A stretch of DNA of 64,000 bases from Dolomedes plantarius (Eukaryota; Arthropoda; Arachnida; Araneae; Dolomedidae), in contig OU015492.1 of the NCBI GenBank assembly GCA_907164885.2, positions 188,119,338-188,183,337 on the forward strand, given 5' to 3'. The notes below the pieces were generated by a model. The model did not search any database. It saw only the letters and a list, made by a program, of their open reading frames with translations, and was not told where the DNA came from. The position numbers and the translations under genes were made by a program. Below are positions 49,377 through 61,206 of this stretch, one piece after another; positions within the stretch are counted from its first letter, which is position 1; each line of letters begins with the position of its first letter.

Positions 49377-50311
49377 TAATTGTACATACAAATTTGGATG
49401 TACAAACAATAGTACATCCAAAGAATCATAATCCAGTGAATGACCAGGTGGGTTAATCCAAATTCTAATTTTGCTTATATCATTTGAAAGTGCATTAAAC
49501 AGAGACTTTGCTAGCAACGACTTTTAACAGGTGCTCCTAATTTCACCTGGTAGGCGGTAAGAGAAACAGAGGTAAGCGATATTAGGATCCGCTCTGGATT
49601 TCACTGGAAATTTAAATTTTTCCAATTTAGCTGCATAACTTAAGCTGGTCCTGGTTTTCGAGCTGGTTGATCTCAGGATACCAAAGGAAATAGTTCTTAG
49701 GGATGTTCTTTGAGTTTCCAGCCTAATCAGAAACTAAAAAGTGGATGAAATGTCGAAAAAAATATAGACGATATTGGCGATATTTGGGATACCTACCCTA
49801 ACAACTTTATTATGTTACACACATACACACAACAAGTTTTATTTATACTCTGTCCAAAATTTCTTTTTAAATCTTATTTTATTTTATTTATTTATTTTTA
49901 TCTGACCCAGCTGATCTTGTGGATGGTCAGCTGAACATACAAAATCGAAACCCAACACGTCTTTATATGTTGTCCTTTGTTTTTCGCAAATTTACTTTCG
50001 AGTTTCTTCCGTTTGATAATGACTAGATACCTAATGTTGTAAAACTTAGCTCCCGCACTAACTAAGCAATACTAATCTCCAAGAAAGTAAGGTTTAGAAA
50101 AACAGCTTTTGATATAGACTAAGTTCATGTAGTTAGAGCTAAATATACATTCGAAAGACGAATAACATTTTATTAAAATCTTAAAGTAATCCTAGGAGAA
50201 AATTTCTTGTCGCAAATGGTTACCCTGTCAATTTGTAAAGGAATATCGGGGCGCACCTAAAAGAGTTAATGATCTGTTTATGAAACACTAGTTAATATTG
50301 CCACATGCCAC
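49377..50311. other. AT-rich stretch, no gene seen
   Basis: No gene recognised. The right end approaches the SINE-like piece. Confidence 0.35.
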
Positions 50312-50390
50312 CGAAGCAACGGTGGCTAAGACGTCTAATATCGCTCCCGACGTCTAATCCGAAGGTCCCGGGATCAAAAGCATCCGCCGT
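50312..50390 (+). repeat. Degenerate tRNA-like (SINE) piece
   Basis: GGTGGCTAAGACGTCTAAT followed about 40 bases later by AAGGTCCCGGGATCAAAAGC recalls the D-arm/A box and T-arm of a tRNA (TGGCTAAGACG and GGTCCCGGGTTCGA-like). The B-box core is mutated (GATCAAA). It is not a functional tRNA gene and is best read as a SINE remnant. Confidence 0.35.
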
Positions 50391-50459
50391 CGGGGTGCAA
50401 GAACATCGTTTATTTTAATTTGCTCTGCATGCGAGCTGTATGCAAATTTATCTATTATT

Positions 50460-50630
50460 TATTTCAATTCCGGTTCCAGAGGTTTCTGGAATAATCGTCA
50501 CACTTCCGGTGGGAACGTCGGGAACGTTTCGCCGGTGAATTTAAGGTGATGATCCCCGCAGTCTGGTGAATAAAATCTGTTCTGATCTACGCTTCGTGTC
50601 ATTTCCGTATTCCCCAAAATCTTCGCGACA
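50460..50630 (+). mobile_element. Probable end of a Gypsy-type LTR
   Basis: A GC-rich stretch ends CTTCGCGACA at 50630, immediately before TTTGGTGGAGGTGCCAGG. This is the kind of junction found between a 5' LTR (ending CA) and the leader of Gypsy-type elements. It lies 130 bp upstream of a gag start. The LTR's beginning is not located and no second LTR is seen. Confidence 0.4.
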
Positions 50631-50759
50631 TTTGGTGGAGGTGCCAGGTAAAGCTGAATACGGGTTGCAGGAGAAAACCGAAAACGTCCAAGACTCCAAG
50701 GAGTGCCATCTGAATTTGGACTGTGGAATCTCGAACCTTGAAAAAGACGAGAGTTAGCG

Positions 50760-51242
50760 ATGGAAGAAAAACCGGCAGTATCTCTTGTGCCTTTAATTAA
50801 GCAACAACGCAATCCCTCGATTTTCAGAGGCGGAAGCTGGTCAAGATCCAGGAAAATGGTTGAAGGAATTTGGGCGAGTAGCAAAATACAACGCATGGAG
50901 TGACGTGGTGCGTTTAGCAAATACCTATTTCTTCCTTGACGGTACCGCAAAACAATGGTATGAAATTAATGAAGCCCGACTGATGTCATGGGGAGTTTTC
51001 AGCGAGGAACTAAAAAGGGATTTCAGTGATACTAACTACTATGTTTGGCAAACCCAAGATCAGCTCAAAATCCATGTCCAGAAACCTGGTGTAGGTACTC
51101 AATCATGCACAGTGTGTTAGGACTATGTGATGAGGCAAACACAAATATGATTGAAGAAGAAAGACAATACTATCTGATTAAGAAAAGTAATGGTGAACGC
51201 TTGTCCTTATGGTGTACCAGACACGTAGGTTTCCAGGTATAG
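50760..51242 (+). pseudogene. Gypsy-type gag (retrotransposon gag domain), frameshifted
   Basis: The ATG at 50760 starts MEEKPAVSLVPLIKQQRNPS. After one extra G near 50828 the frame becomes EAGQDPGKWLKEFGRVAKYN, then VVRLANTYFFLDGTAKQWYE and SEELKRDFSD. This is the helical core of retrotransposon gag domains (GTAKQWY and the F-x-x-F-x-D elements). A second frame change near 51.09 kb gives MHSVLGLCDEANTNMIEEER before the match fades and a TAG follows. Gag would form the capsid particle. No CCHC knuckle, protease or pol follows, so it is a truncated, dead copy. GC content is clearly higher than the flanks. Confidence 0.8.
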
Positions 51243-52004
51243 ACTGTATGTAGACTCTAGGTAGGCTGTCCAGATCAAGACAGTAGGGCTCTAGCTAATC
51301 TCGTAGATAAGGGATATAAGGCAGTTACGGTGGACTGTATATTTTCTTATGATATTCCTCTCTTGTACAGATTTCTCAGTTAGACATATCCACCCCCTCC
51401 CACTTTTTCTGTTATGGGAAGCAGTTATGTTGTCTCTCCGGTATACGCGTCATTTTATAGTTTTATATTGTTGATTTTCGAGGGAGTTGGCTGTATAAAT
51501 CTTTTTGATTTCTGATATCTTTTGATTAAGTTATCTAGAATATTTCTCTTTCTTTCTCATGGCATCAATTTCGTCTACAGTGTCTAGTAAACGTACGTCA
51601 TATTTTGTGCGAGGACATAAAGAAATATATTATTTATTAATGAATTTAAGAGCTCCTGGAATCGCATTTAAACCTATACTCTGTAAGTTCGTTAAACTGA
51701 GCAATTCCTAAATTTGCAGATAGATTAATTCCTGTTTCGTGGCTGCTCAAAGTGGTTGGACGTTAAAAATATATTCCTCTTTAAGAAGCAATTCTTAATT
51801 TATTTCACGTGCTGCTGCCAAGGTAACTATATCTTGTGAATGCGAGATTCCTCTTTTATTTTTGTTAAAAGGAACTTATTTTATACTCTTTAGTGGAAAG
51901 TGATTTATTATAAAAATTTGTCCAGCGGAGGGTTCTTCATAAATTAGGAAAGGATTGCCATGTAAAATCATATATTTAAAATAGTTACCAAGAAACAAAG
52001 TTTA
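51243..52004. other. Stretch without gene, possibly decayed retroelement
   Basis: The first 200 bases are GC-richer and may continue the gag-containing element, but no motif is readable. The rest is AT-rich. Confidence 0.35.
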
Positions 52005-52885
52005 GTTTATATATATAAAAGAGCTTGTCTGTTTGTTTGTACGCTATAGAATCATAGACTGTTTAACCCACCGGGACCAAATTCGGCATAGTTAATGTTT
52101 TGGACCCGAGAAACTTAAATCAGGAAAAACGAAATTTGGGGCTCAATTAGTTTTTTTTTAATTAGTTTTTTAATGTTTTTGTGCTCGATAGAGGTGTGTC
52201 TACCCCCTGTGGATTCCCCTCAACCAGCTGCGTTAAGAGGGGTGGTTTGAGGATGACGGAGGGGGGGGGGTCAAATTCCAATGCGCGGGAGAAAGAGGGT
52301 TGGAAATGACCTTCGGATCTGGCTCCCCGGATAAACACAACTTTCCTGGCTCTGCTATGTGTTGCAGTAATGAGAAAGTACAATTTCCTTCAATTCAAGA
52401 ACCACCCGTGCCTTTGAGAACATTACTCACAGGTAATACATCTGATTCAAAACATTTCATATAAAACATACAAGAATAAGGCAAAAGGCTTCATGGGGAA
52501 TCAAGCCTTACTTTGATTAAATAAAGGGGATAACGCATCTTGCACTTTACCTCTTGGGTAAAATGGAAAAAAGTGCGTTTTTAAGGGAAAAATGATTGAA
52601 CAGTATCTAACAAATATAATTTAACAGTAAACTTATTCAATCCAAACGTGCGAATCACGCTACAAGGTGTTATTAATTCTCAATAAAATCAGACGAAGGT
52701 CCGCAGGCTCAAAGTTTCTTTCTTTCTTATTGTTTGTATATCATTTCAGTAGAAACGTGCTAAGCGCATTCTGTCTGGCCAGATGAACATGAAGAGCGGG
52801 AGTGCAGCCCAGTATTTTTTTGATGGATTGCATGAAATATTTATATCTATATATCTACCCGGGCAATGCCGGGCAATAATGCTAG
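52005..52885 (+). mobile_element. Helitron-like non-autonomous element
   Basis: The 3' end shows a hairpin CCCGG-GCAATG-CCGGG at 52858-52873. Eight bases later comes CTAG (52882-52885), followed by T. This is the Helitron 3' signature (hairpin, CTRR, insertion before T). The 5' side starts TTTATATATATAAAAGAGCT near 52005 with a CTGTTTGTTTGTACGCTATA motif, as in Helitrons familiar from other arthropods. There are no terminal inverted repeats or target duplication, as expected. It carries no rep/helicase coding. The exact 5' base is uncertain. Confidence 0.65.
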
Positions 52886-54805
52886 TTTAAATATAAAATT
52901 TCTGGCAATAGAAATTCTATGCCTATTAGAAAAAGGATTATTTCTTTAATGTCTCAGATTTTCTGGTGTTCTGTTCCCTTTTTTCTTTACCAGTGTACCG
53001 TCCGGGTCAATATGACTCGGTGTTCAAATTTTTCAGAAATGTTGTAGTTTTGTAATTCATTTTTTGAGCCTATTCCTTATTAATCATGATGCTTTCTAAG
53101 ACTTTGTAATGTTACAGTAAAATACTCAGTTTACCAAACATAAATTTATTTCACAACAATTATACATTGTATAACATAAAGGTCCAATAATTTTCACTAT
53201 GTACACATATGATTTTATGACAATTAAAAACTCTTTTATATAGAAAAAGTCACAAGATCGAACACTGTTATCACTGATGCTTCAGATTTTATACACTGAT
53301 AAAAAAAAATTTCTGGTCAAATAGACCTGAACAGAACAGCAGTGTTAAACTAGATAAAAAAAACGAAAAGTTCCTATACTACTTTTTCAATGTAAATTTT
53401 TAAGTAAATATAAATCTGTATTCCAGCTTTTTCCGTGGAAAATATTCCCTAATATTAAAACGAGTGAATCCATTTGGAATTGAGTCAAAAATTTCAGGTT
53501 TTCAGAAAATATTGAATCTAGACATTTCCTTACACACGAGAGATTCGTATAATAATCAGATGTATGAATATACATTTCAGTATCTTGATAGACTGCTTTG
53601 CAGAGGCGTTGAGTAAACTTGAGTGAACTTTAATTGCATGCACTGAATAGAGAGTATATGATGAATGAAACTCATTTCATTTGCATAATTATTAACTGCA
53701 TTAACCCTAGATTTTATGCAAGAATCTTTAGAGTAAGGGAAAATTAATTAAATCCGCGAGTCAGATTGAAAAAATATTAATTTCGTCTTCTGGTGTATGA
53801 TTCAGAGAGCTCGTAAGATTAAAATTCTACAAATTCAGATTTCAAAACCATCTGTTATTAATTCGAAAACAAAACTCACATAACGCTGCCTTTGTGGTAA
53901 AATATTTTATCTTAAATAAGTATTCCCAAAGTTTTGCTATTACTTATCTCTTTTAAATATAAAGTGTATTGCGTTAATTGTATATTTCATTTCAACACTA
54001 ACAGAAGTTATTGATGACACAATATATACTCTAATTAATAAAATGTTTAATATATTCTAAATTAGTCTAAAACGGGCAATATATATGTTAATATGACAAA
54101 AATAAAATTTTTGATGTCACTGGACTATGAATGTTCACGTAATCCTTTAATACTCTTGTTTTGAGAAACATTTCTATGAAGACATTTTGTATTCCGTAAA
54201 TTGAGGAAATAATTTTTTCCATAATTCATATAGCGCGCGCCTATGCCAAAGCATAACACACCAAATTCTACTAATAGCTCTTTACTAACATGCATCAAAA
54301 GTACAAATGATCTTATAAACTTGCTACCCGCAGAGAGTAGAATTGGGAAGATATTGGTAAAGCGACTGCTGGTTGTTAAGGCGTCGGTAGACTGGTATTA
54401 TGGATAGAAAGGAATTGTGTCAACTACTTACTATAAATCACCGTTTAAATCCGACTTAACCAGTTGATCCAAAATAACATTGTTATGACGAACAGCTTGC
54501 TGGAACTCTGGTCGTAAATTTTATATTTTGCTTTTTTTGTAAAAGGAAAATACCTCTACACATTTCTTTCGGTTAGCGGAATAAAGTCATTACTTCGGTT
54601 TTGTATAAAAGTGGAGTAACGCAAAGCCAATTTCCTAACCATTCAAGTGTCTTGGTGAAATCTTAAAGGAAGATTATGTTCATCTGACCTTTACGAGAGA
54701 TGCGAATTGTAAAAATGATGATGAGATTTCGAATGCAACAAAACTGTTCGAAATGAAATCCGTCTTCTAAAATTAAAAGCATGACTATTCAGGCTTTTAT
54801 GAGTA
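52886..54805. other. AT-rich stretch, no gene seen
   Basis: No gene. CCGGGTCAATATGACTCGG at about 53009-53027 is a near-palindrome, and GGTCAAATAGACCTGAACAG at 53316-53335 faintly mirrors it. They could be ends of a decayed element, but the match is too weak to call. Confidence 0.35.
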
Positions 54806-55052
54806 TGTGGAAGGCTTTATTTGAATAGTGGGCCAACTCCACTTTTTAAAAAATGGAGTTAGCCTCACTTTCATGTTCATACAAGTCATTTGTATCTTAT
54901 TTTAAAATTGGTACACCTCCAGCTTATTTCTGCAGCTGGCAACAACAGCAGGCATTTCAAATCAAACTTTAGCAGTCATTTGTCCGCACTCATTAGACTT
55001 TAAGGCTCTATATCTAATGGAGTTGGCGCACTATTCAAATAAGACCTTCATG
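54806..55052. mobile_element. TA-flanked MITE
   Basis: A 247-bp element. The ends, read inward, are TGTGGAAGGCTTTATTTGAA and CATGAAGGTCTTATTTGAAT, both continuing TAGTG-GCCAACTCCA. TA is outside each end (54804-54805 and 55053-55054). No coding. Confidence 0.75.
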
Positions 55053-55054
55053 TA

Positions 55055-57801
55055 ATACAGCAGCTGAATCATATGTCTTACGTTGAATATATGAAGCAAT
55101 AAGTAAAAGGGTGATTGTATTTAGAACTCTATTGGTTCAATTTCACAAAAACTCTGATGAGACTTGTATTTCTGTAACTTTTATTTCTGTATCTCTATTT
55201 TATGTTATAAAATCGTAAAATATTGACTAATTTCTATCACGTATGACCTTAATTGATCTCCAGTAATACTTCCCTGATATATCTGCCAATTCAATGCTGA
55301 AAATTCCGAAACTTACCTAAGGAAACAGTGTCTTTATAATAACTCGGATTTAGGAAGCACGGGAAAAAATCCTCAGAGCACAGAGTGACCATCACGTGAA
55401 AGTAAGTTAAAGTTAAATCTTGTTACATGAGTCCCATTTCCGTTGTGCGATGAGTGGAGTAACCACATGTTTGGAAGAACAAATTTAAGACATGAATTTG
55501 GATAAATTTAAATTTCGACTCAATGAATTATCATGATGGCAACAGCAGTGCAACAAAATATTTCAGTGTGACTAAATTTTTCTATTCGGTGTACTCAACA
55601 CTTCACAGGTTTTGAGATAGGAATTACGAACTGATACAGGAATATAACCTGTGAAGTTTTGAGGCAAATCTTTGGTTATACCTCAGCGTTTTCAAATGGT
55701 AGATATGGAAACAGTTTCTACATGTCAGTATAATCTCATAACTTCTCTTATGCTCTCATTGTCATCATGATGATGTGTGCGTGGTCTCAACTCATAATTA
55801 AGACATAGATTCAAAATGTATGCTGATGATTAGAAGCAATTAAGGAGTTTCACATAATTGAAAAGCTGCTGTTACAAAAATCCTCCAAAGTAGAAAAGTT
55901 GATAGTCGATATCACTATTTTTATATCACGTTTCCAAAAGTTAAAGCATAATTTAATAAAAAAAATTCTAAGTTATAATGGTCCTCAAACAAACTTTTTG
56001 AAATTTCATGTTTCATATTTTTTACATGAATCTCACATTGAATGTCACTTTTTTACAGTAGATTTTTCGGGTGTGGTTGAATTTGGGGACGATAGATACA
56101 GTTGAATGAGTTGATTTGCCTAAACGTGATATTTACGTCCTTATGAGGAAATGCAACTCTTTAAACCTCACATGACAATCCTCAAAAATCTTATTTAAAA
56201 GGCAACTTTTACAGATGTTAGGATTCGTTAATTAAAAATTGTTTTAATTACAATTTCGAACATAAAAATTTTGGCTGTTAAAGAAGAAGTTCAAATAATA
56301 AAATCAAAAAGATTTGTTTTCATGAAGAAAAGAATTATTGTAGATTCGTAAATTGAAATAATTTTGCTGCACACTAAAAATACTGAAATTAATTTGTGTT
56401 TGTCACTTATGAACATATTCCCCCCAGTAAAGTAAATGTTTCTTAAATACTTACTAGATATTAGATGATAAAAAAAAAGAATTATGTTTGTAATTTTATA
56501 GATTCCTTACGCAAATAGACAAAAATTTATTGTAAATTATAATTGTATTTAATTGCATTCATTTTATCTAATTGCATTAATTTTATGTTATATACGTTAC
56601 CTGTTTAATTTATTCAGTATAGAACTTTAAATAATACCGCAAATTTACATTAAATATAAAACAGAAATTTATTGTTCTCTGGTTTCACATACTTAATTCA
56701 ACAAAATATCATTTGCGTTATTATTGTTTTTGAGTTTTAAACAATTTTCGAGAACAAAATCCTCTAGGATAAAAATAAATTCCTTCAGGACGATAAATAT
56801 TTGCCCGGATCCTTATAAAGTATTAAAAAAAATGTTCTTCATTGTATGTATTGATTACCATAACAATGAAGCAAAAATTTTGGATGGAACTAAAAAATCA
56901 GAATAAATACACCAGAATAATATTAATGCTATTATTTTTAGAAATAAAACAATTAAGGATTATTTACATAAAAAGGCAGATTAAAAGTAACTATAAAAAT
57001 GTCATACTTATAAACGAAGCAGTTTAATTTAAGCATTATTTCAAAGAATTGGAAAAACAAATTTTAGAATTTTGTAGTAGAATAACCACTCAATTACAAT
57101 TTATTTTTATTTATTTTTTGCTGTCCGCCTATATGGTGCCCCCAAAATACAATGGACAGTAAAATTGTGGCGTAGTATAGGCGAATGTTTGACGACAAGT
57201 GCCTCCGCATTGGAGAAAAAAACACAATTTATTTTTAAAACAGTTATAACATTTTATGGCAATTAATACCATACCCCCGAGAAGAGAATAAAAGAGCCAA
57301 AACATTTCGAACTAGGAATGTTCCAATTCCTAGGAGAAATTCTTTCATGCTGATTTTCCTCTTAATAAATTAAACATTGTGCGTATCATTGAACAAGGTA
57401 TTTTAATATGCTTTGAAAGATCTATGCCAGAAAGAGAAATGAATTACCACATTAAATTAATAAATGTAGGCAATATGTTTCTTATGAATTTATATCTGTA
57501 ATTAAATATGTTTAATAATATACTATTGTAATTGTTGGGTTACATACACAGGTGGCCAAATGCGTGGTAGATTCAATAAACGAACAGTGTCGGCATTTAA
57601 CGATGATGTCCAAAATTTGTTCAAGCTTTTTGTAGAACATATATATATTTTCATGTAACACAACAACTTTCTAACGATATATATCAAAATCAATTCAATC
57701 AGTAACTCATACATGCTCAGGAATCTTCTAAAAATAATCTTATACAAAATTGCAAGAATTTAAGATCTTATTTAAATTAGAATATTGTATATAAATAAAA
57801 A

Positions 57802-57871
<70 letters not shown>

Positions 57872-59467
57872 ATAACAAATAATTGTATATTGTGAAACTG
57901 CAATCCATTCGTTCACTGAAATATATGTATTAAGCCTGTTTTTATCATTATATATCACGTTTTTATGAATAGTATTGATGTTTTATTTCTAACATATTTA
58001 CATATACGCAAAATGTAATTATTTTTCGTGTAATGTGTATATGCGTTTAACAATCACTACGAAAAAGGACCTACGCACTTACACGCATTTTAGCCCTTAA
58101 GGAACTCTTATAAAAGTCATTAAGAATGTTATGTAATTTTAAATTCTGGAAAGAAAAATGCAGAGAACCATGCTTACAGAAATATATTTTCAGAAAACCG
58201 TGTAAAAGCTCTTATGTGTGTTTTCTCCAAAGCCATATGATTGAATAACTTTTGATATAAACACATGCACTTTCTCCGGCAATGTTGTCATATGGCTGAT
58301 AAATTTCATTCAACAGAAAGTTCGAAATACGTTCTTGATCATGTTTTTATATCGGAACTCAATGACGTCAAATTCTGAAAATTTTAGATATCTCTAAGAC
58401 AACTTTATTTATATAACGTATTCATATCAACGAACTTCTGTATTTATTACAGACATGCGTAACAACATTGTTGGACTCAATAATTTCACAAGCATTAGTA
58501 ATTAAAAATGTAATCCTATGCAAATGCTAATTGCTATTCATGAATTTAATTAGCATTTGAGCGTATTATGCCAATTTCCTTCTTGGCTCATGGACGACCG
58601 AATTTTTTACACTATTCCATTTACTTTGTATAAAGTATGTGGTACATATGCCGTTCATATGAATGAAAAGATTATCTAGATTAGATGATAATATGAGATT
58701 AAGTTATCGGACTTGAAATATATATCAAACAGCTAAAATAAGATATTTTCAAACGAAATTCAGGAAATGATTTTGTTATGAAATATACCATGTTAAAAAT
58801 ATAATTACATGTACTGATGAAAGGAAATATGAAGCTTACTGACCACGTCTACCGTTATGTTACGTAGCAAAGTTGGAAGCAAAGTTGCAACAAAGTATAA
58901 TTAAATATAAACTGTAGAAAAAATGGTGGTAAAAGATTCCCTTCCACTGAACAATAGTAGAGATCTCTGCCCTAATGGAATGAAGTGTCATAATCCTTTT
59001 ATTAATCCTGTAATCAGTGTCATAATGCAGTGTCATAATAAATCTGTTTTTTCACCTTTTTAATGATAACTATTTCCCTTGGAGATGTCTTCTCCTAGAT
59101 ATATGAGCCACATTTGCATTCACCAAAAGATTTTTGAAAACTCAAATGAGAGTATGCATTCACCTTTTGTCTAACTTCAGTTTTGCCGATGAGAAGTAAA
59201 GGAACTAATTCATCTCTAGGTACTCTATAACAATACTCTACATAATATGTCGATACTCTATAATCATTCGAATACACTATAGTATTTATAATAAGTCCCC
59301 TTTGGATTCTCGGAGCAACAAACCTCTTTCATAAATTAACACTTGGAAGTCAAGTGGAAGTTGTAAAATTAATAGAGACTAATTTATGTGTGTGTGCGTG
59401 TGACTTATTTTCACCTGCTCTAGCCGTAAGCTAGATCAGGTCTAAGAGGTCAACAGTTGCAATTAAA
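55055..59467. other. AT-rich stretch, no gene seen
   Basis: About 4.4 kb. The only clear feature is the (TA)n array at 57806-57868. Short ORFs are AT-driven and unrecognised. Confidence 0.4.
57806..57868. repeat. (TA)n array
   Basis: 63 bp of alternating AT, with no transposon end recognised next to it. Confidence 0.95.
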
Positions 59468-59890
59468 TTAGAAACAAGCGAAGGGAACAAGCAAAATATC
59501 CTTCTCTACAAGTCCCAGACAGTTTAAAATATGGTCAGGAGAAGAATCAGCAGTATTGCATTTGGAGCAAAAAGTGTAAAATGTTTGCCCATGATTGTAA
59601 GAAAGACACTTCAGATGTCCACTAGCAAATCTGCTAATGGTTGTCTGCATCCTTCTGTCACCCTGGAGAGAAAGGACACCACCAGGAGATTTTCCATTAT
59701 ATCAGTCGTGTGTATGAGGGGTACTCGATGAATGCTGGTTTATAAGTTTTCTTCTTGAGTAAATTTCAAGATAGGTCAAAGTATATCGCAAAGAAATAGC
59801 AAGAGAGGCACCATCCTTAGAAAGAACATCAGAAGTCTCATTTCCAAAAATTCCTATATTAGAGGCCACCCATTGTAAATAAACCTCTTG
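59468..59890 (-). pseudogene. Retrotransposon RNase H and zinc-knuckle C-terminus
   Basis: Reading right to left, LQWVASNIGIFGNETSD and VLSKDGASL match the last RNase H motif (LQWVPSHIGIxGNExAD). After a frame change come SRFASGHLKCLSYNHGQTFY and CSKCNTADSSPDHILNCLGL. This is a C-x2-C...H-x4-C knuckle typical of the C-terminus of arthropod non-LTR elements that carry RNase H. The ORF ends in TAA at 59468-59470. The upstream RT is absent. It is a different lineage from the plus-strand jockey-like pieces near it. Confidence 0.65.
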
Positions 59891-60092
59891 TTGTTGAGAA
59901 AGAGCTTAGAGCACAGTTATATACGCACAGCTTTGACCCGTTGATATGCCAATTACGTACGAAAAATGTGTGATACTTTATGATTCTTGAGCTGCCATTG
60001 AAGTCACTGGCTTTATGGATTGCTACAAAACCGGTGAAATTCTTGAGTGTCTTTCCGTTATTCATATACTGTCATCATAAAACTGTCACTTA

Positions 60093-60142
60093 CCCCCCCC
60101 CCCCAAGTCTTAATTATAGCCTCAACGTGTGGGGGGGGGGGG
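60093..60142. other. Homopolymer hairpin C12/G12
   Basis: C12 at 60093-60104 and G12 at 60131-60142 can pair fully around a 26-base loop. The G run sits at the same place as the poly-G run near 21522 in the related leader. The runs may be assembly-error-prone. Confidence 0.8.
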
Positions 60143-60340
60143 TTGCCCTTGGTGGAATGCGCGAAGTACGTCGGGAGATTTTCTCCTGGTGGGACCACCC
60201 TAACCGTGAAGGCCATTCCGTTTTGCCCAGCTAATAACAGCAAACACGTGGAGCAAAGTCAGTCTTCTGCCTTCGAGTGCTCCGGGTCTCGACCTTCAGA
60301 AGCTGTCCCTCCTTTTTCCTTTCCCATGAGCCAATGAGAC
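60110..60340 (+). pseudogene. Jockey-like leader and N-terminal ORF fragment
   Basis: The plus-strand frame reads PGGTTLTVKAIPFCPANNSK, then HVEQSQSSAFECSGSRPSEA and VPPFSFPMSQ before a TGA. It parallels the region just upstream of the endonuclease at 21.5-21.7 kb (shared AAGTCAGTCTTCTG and AGAAGCTGTCC at DNA level). It is Ser/Pro-rich with no known catalytic role and stops before the endonuclease. Confidence 0.55.
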
Positions 60341-60554
60341 TAATTTATAACTTACAAAACCCCATAGAGTTGTATAAGGAGTAGAGGCTATACGCACAGC
60401 TTTGACCCAGTTGATATGCCAATTACGTACGAAAAATGTGTGATACTTTATGATTCTTGAGCTGCCATTGAAGTCATTGGCTTTGTGGATTGCTACAAAA
60501 CCAGTGAAATTCTCAAGTGTCATTTCCTTATTCATATAATGTCATCATAAAGCA

Positions 60555-61075
60555 TCAAAATAGTTTTATAGTGGATTCCATCACACTGCTGAATCCCAGG
60601 AAATGAATTCGCGGACGGATTGGCAAAGAGAGATGTAGCAGTTATGCAGAACCCATATAGGTTGATAGCATATAATTTCTAAGGGAATTTATCTAGAAGA
60701 AATTCAAGGACCTGTTTTATCAAGAATTAATAGATATAAATTCTATGGAAAGCTATAGGTTGCTAATAGTACATTCAGCCCATATTTTACAAGGAAGGTT
60801 TCGGTAGCCATGATCCGGCTTTCCGGGTTATGACAAATTAGCTAAATATCTGAGCCGCTGGTAAATTCTACAGAGTTCTTTCTGCACTATTTGGGATAAA
60901 CTCCAAGTTTGGACATTTCTCACCTCCAGACATGTGAGGCACTGTCGGCTCGAAATCTTTTTAGTCGATATTTGGAGGCAAGAGAATTGGGTAATTAATA
61001 CGTCCTATTTACTTCATTGTACATTTTATCTTGCTGGTTTTATTTATTACTTGCCATTGGAAATTTTAAAAAAGC
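60555..61075 (+). pseudogene. Jockey-like RNase H end and 3' UTR
   Basis: The frame reads WIPSHC-stop-IPGNEFADGLAKRD, then AVMQNPYRLIAYN. This is the final RNase H motif with the histidine and the aspartate of FAD present. Later, in other frames, KLAKYLSR and a damaged tail (IWRQENW) appear. The 3' UTR ends TTACTTGCCATTGGAAAT, matching the 3' end at 26.9 kb. There are multiple stops and shifts. It is a 5'-truncated or internally deleted copy of the same family as the 21-27 kb block. Confidence 0.65.
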
Positions 61076-61078
61076 CCT

Positions 61079-61206
61079 CATAGAAACTGGAAAAGACAAA
61101 TTACCAATACAATGACTCAAATGTCACAATTCAAAAGGTCATATTAGAAAACTGGAAAAGACTCATTACCAATAAAATGACTAAAACATTTATATTCAAA
61201 AGTCCA
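61079..61206. repeat. Tandem duplication, about 64 bp
   Basis: Two adjacent units carry AGAAAACTGGAAAAGAC or its variant, ATTACCAATA and CAAAAG in the same order. Confidence 0.7.

Larger units (their letters stand above)
59920..60551. repeat. Direct repeat pair (about 162 bp) flanking 307 bp
   Basis: Copies at 59920-60081 and 60389-60551 begin TATACGCACAGCTTTGACCC and end GTCATCATAA, with few differences and one single-base gap. The 307 bp between them hold a C12...G12 hairpin and a jockey-like N-terminal fragment. The repeat has no recognised motif; its minus-strand reading is open in both copies. Confidence 0.9.

Noticed and set aside
50498..50950. 150-residue minus-strand ORF
   Set aside because: It overlaps the LTR end and gag on the other strand. 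The plus-strand gag motifs are convincing, while this frame has none.
53009..53345. Possible inverted ends around 53.0 and 53.3 kb
   Set aside because: The match between the two ends is short and imperfect, and no target duplication was found.
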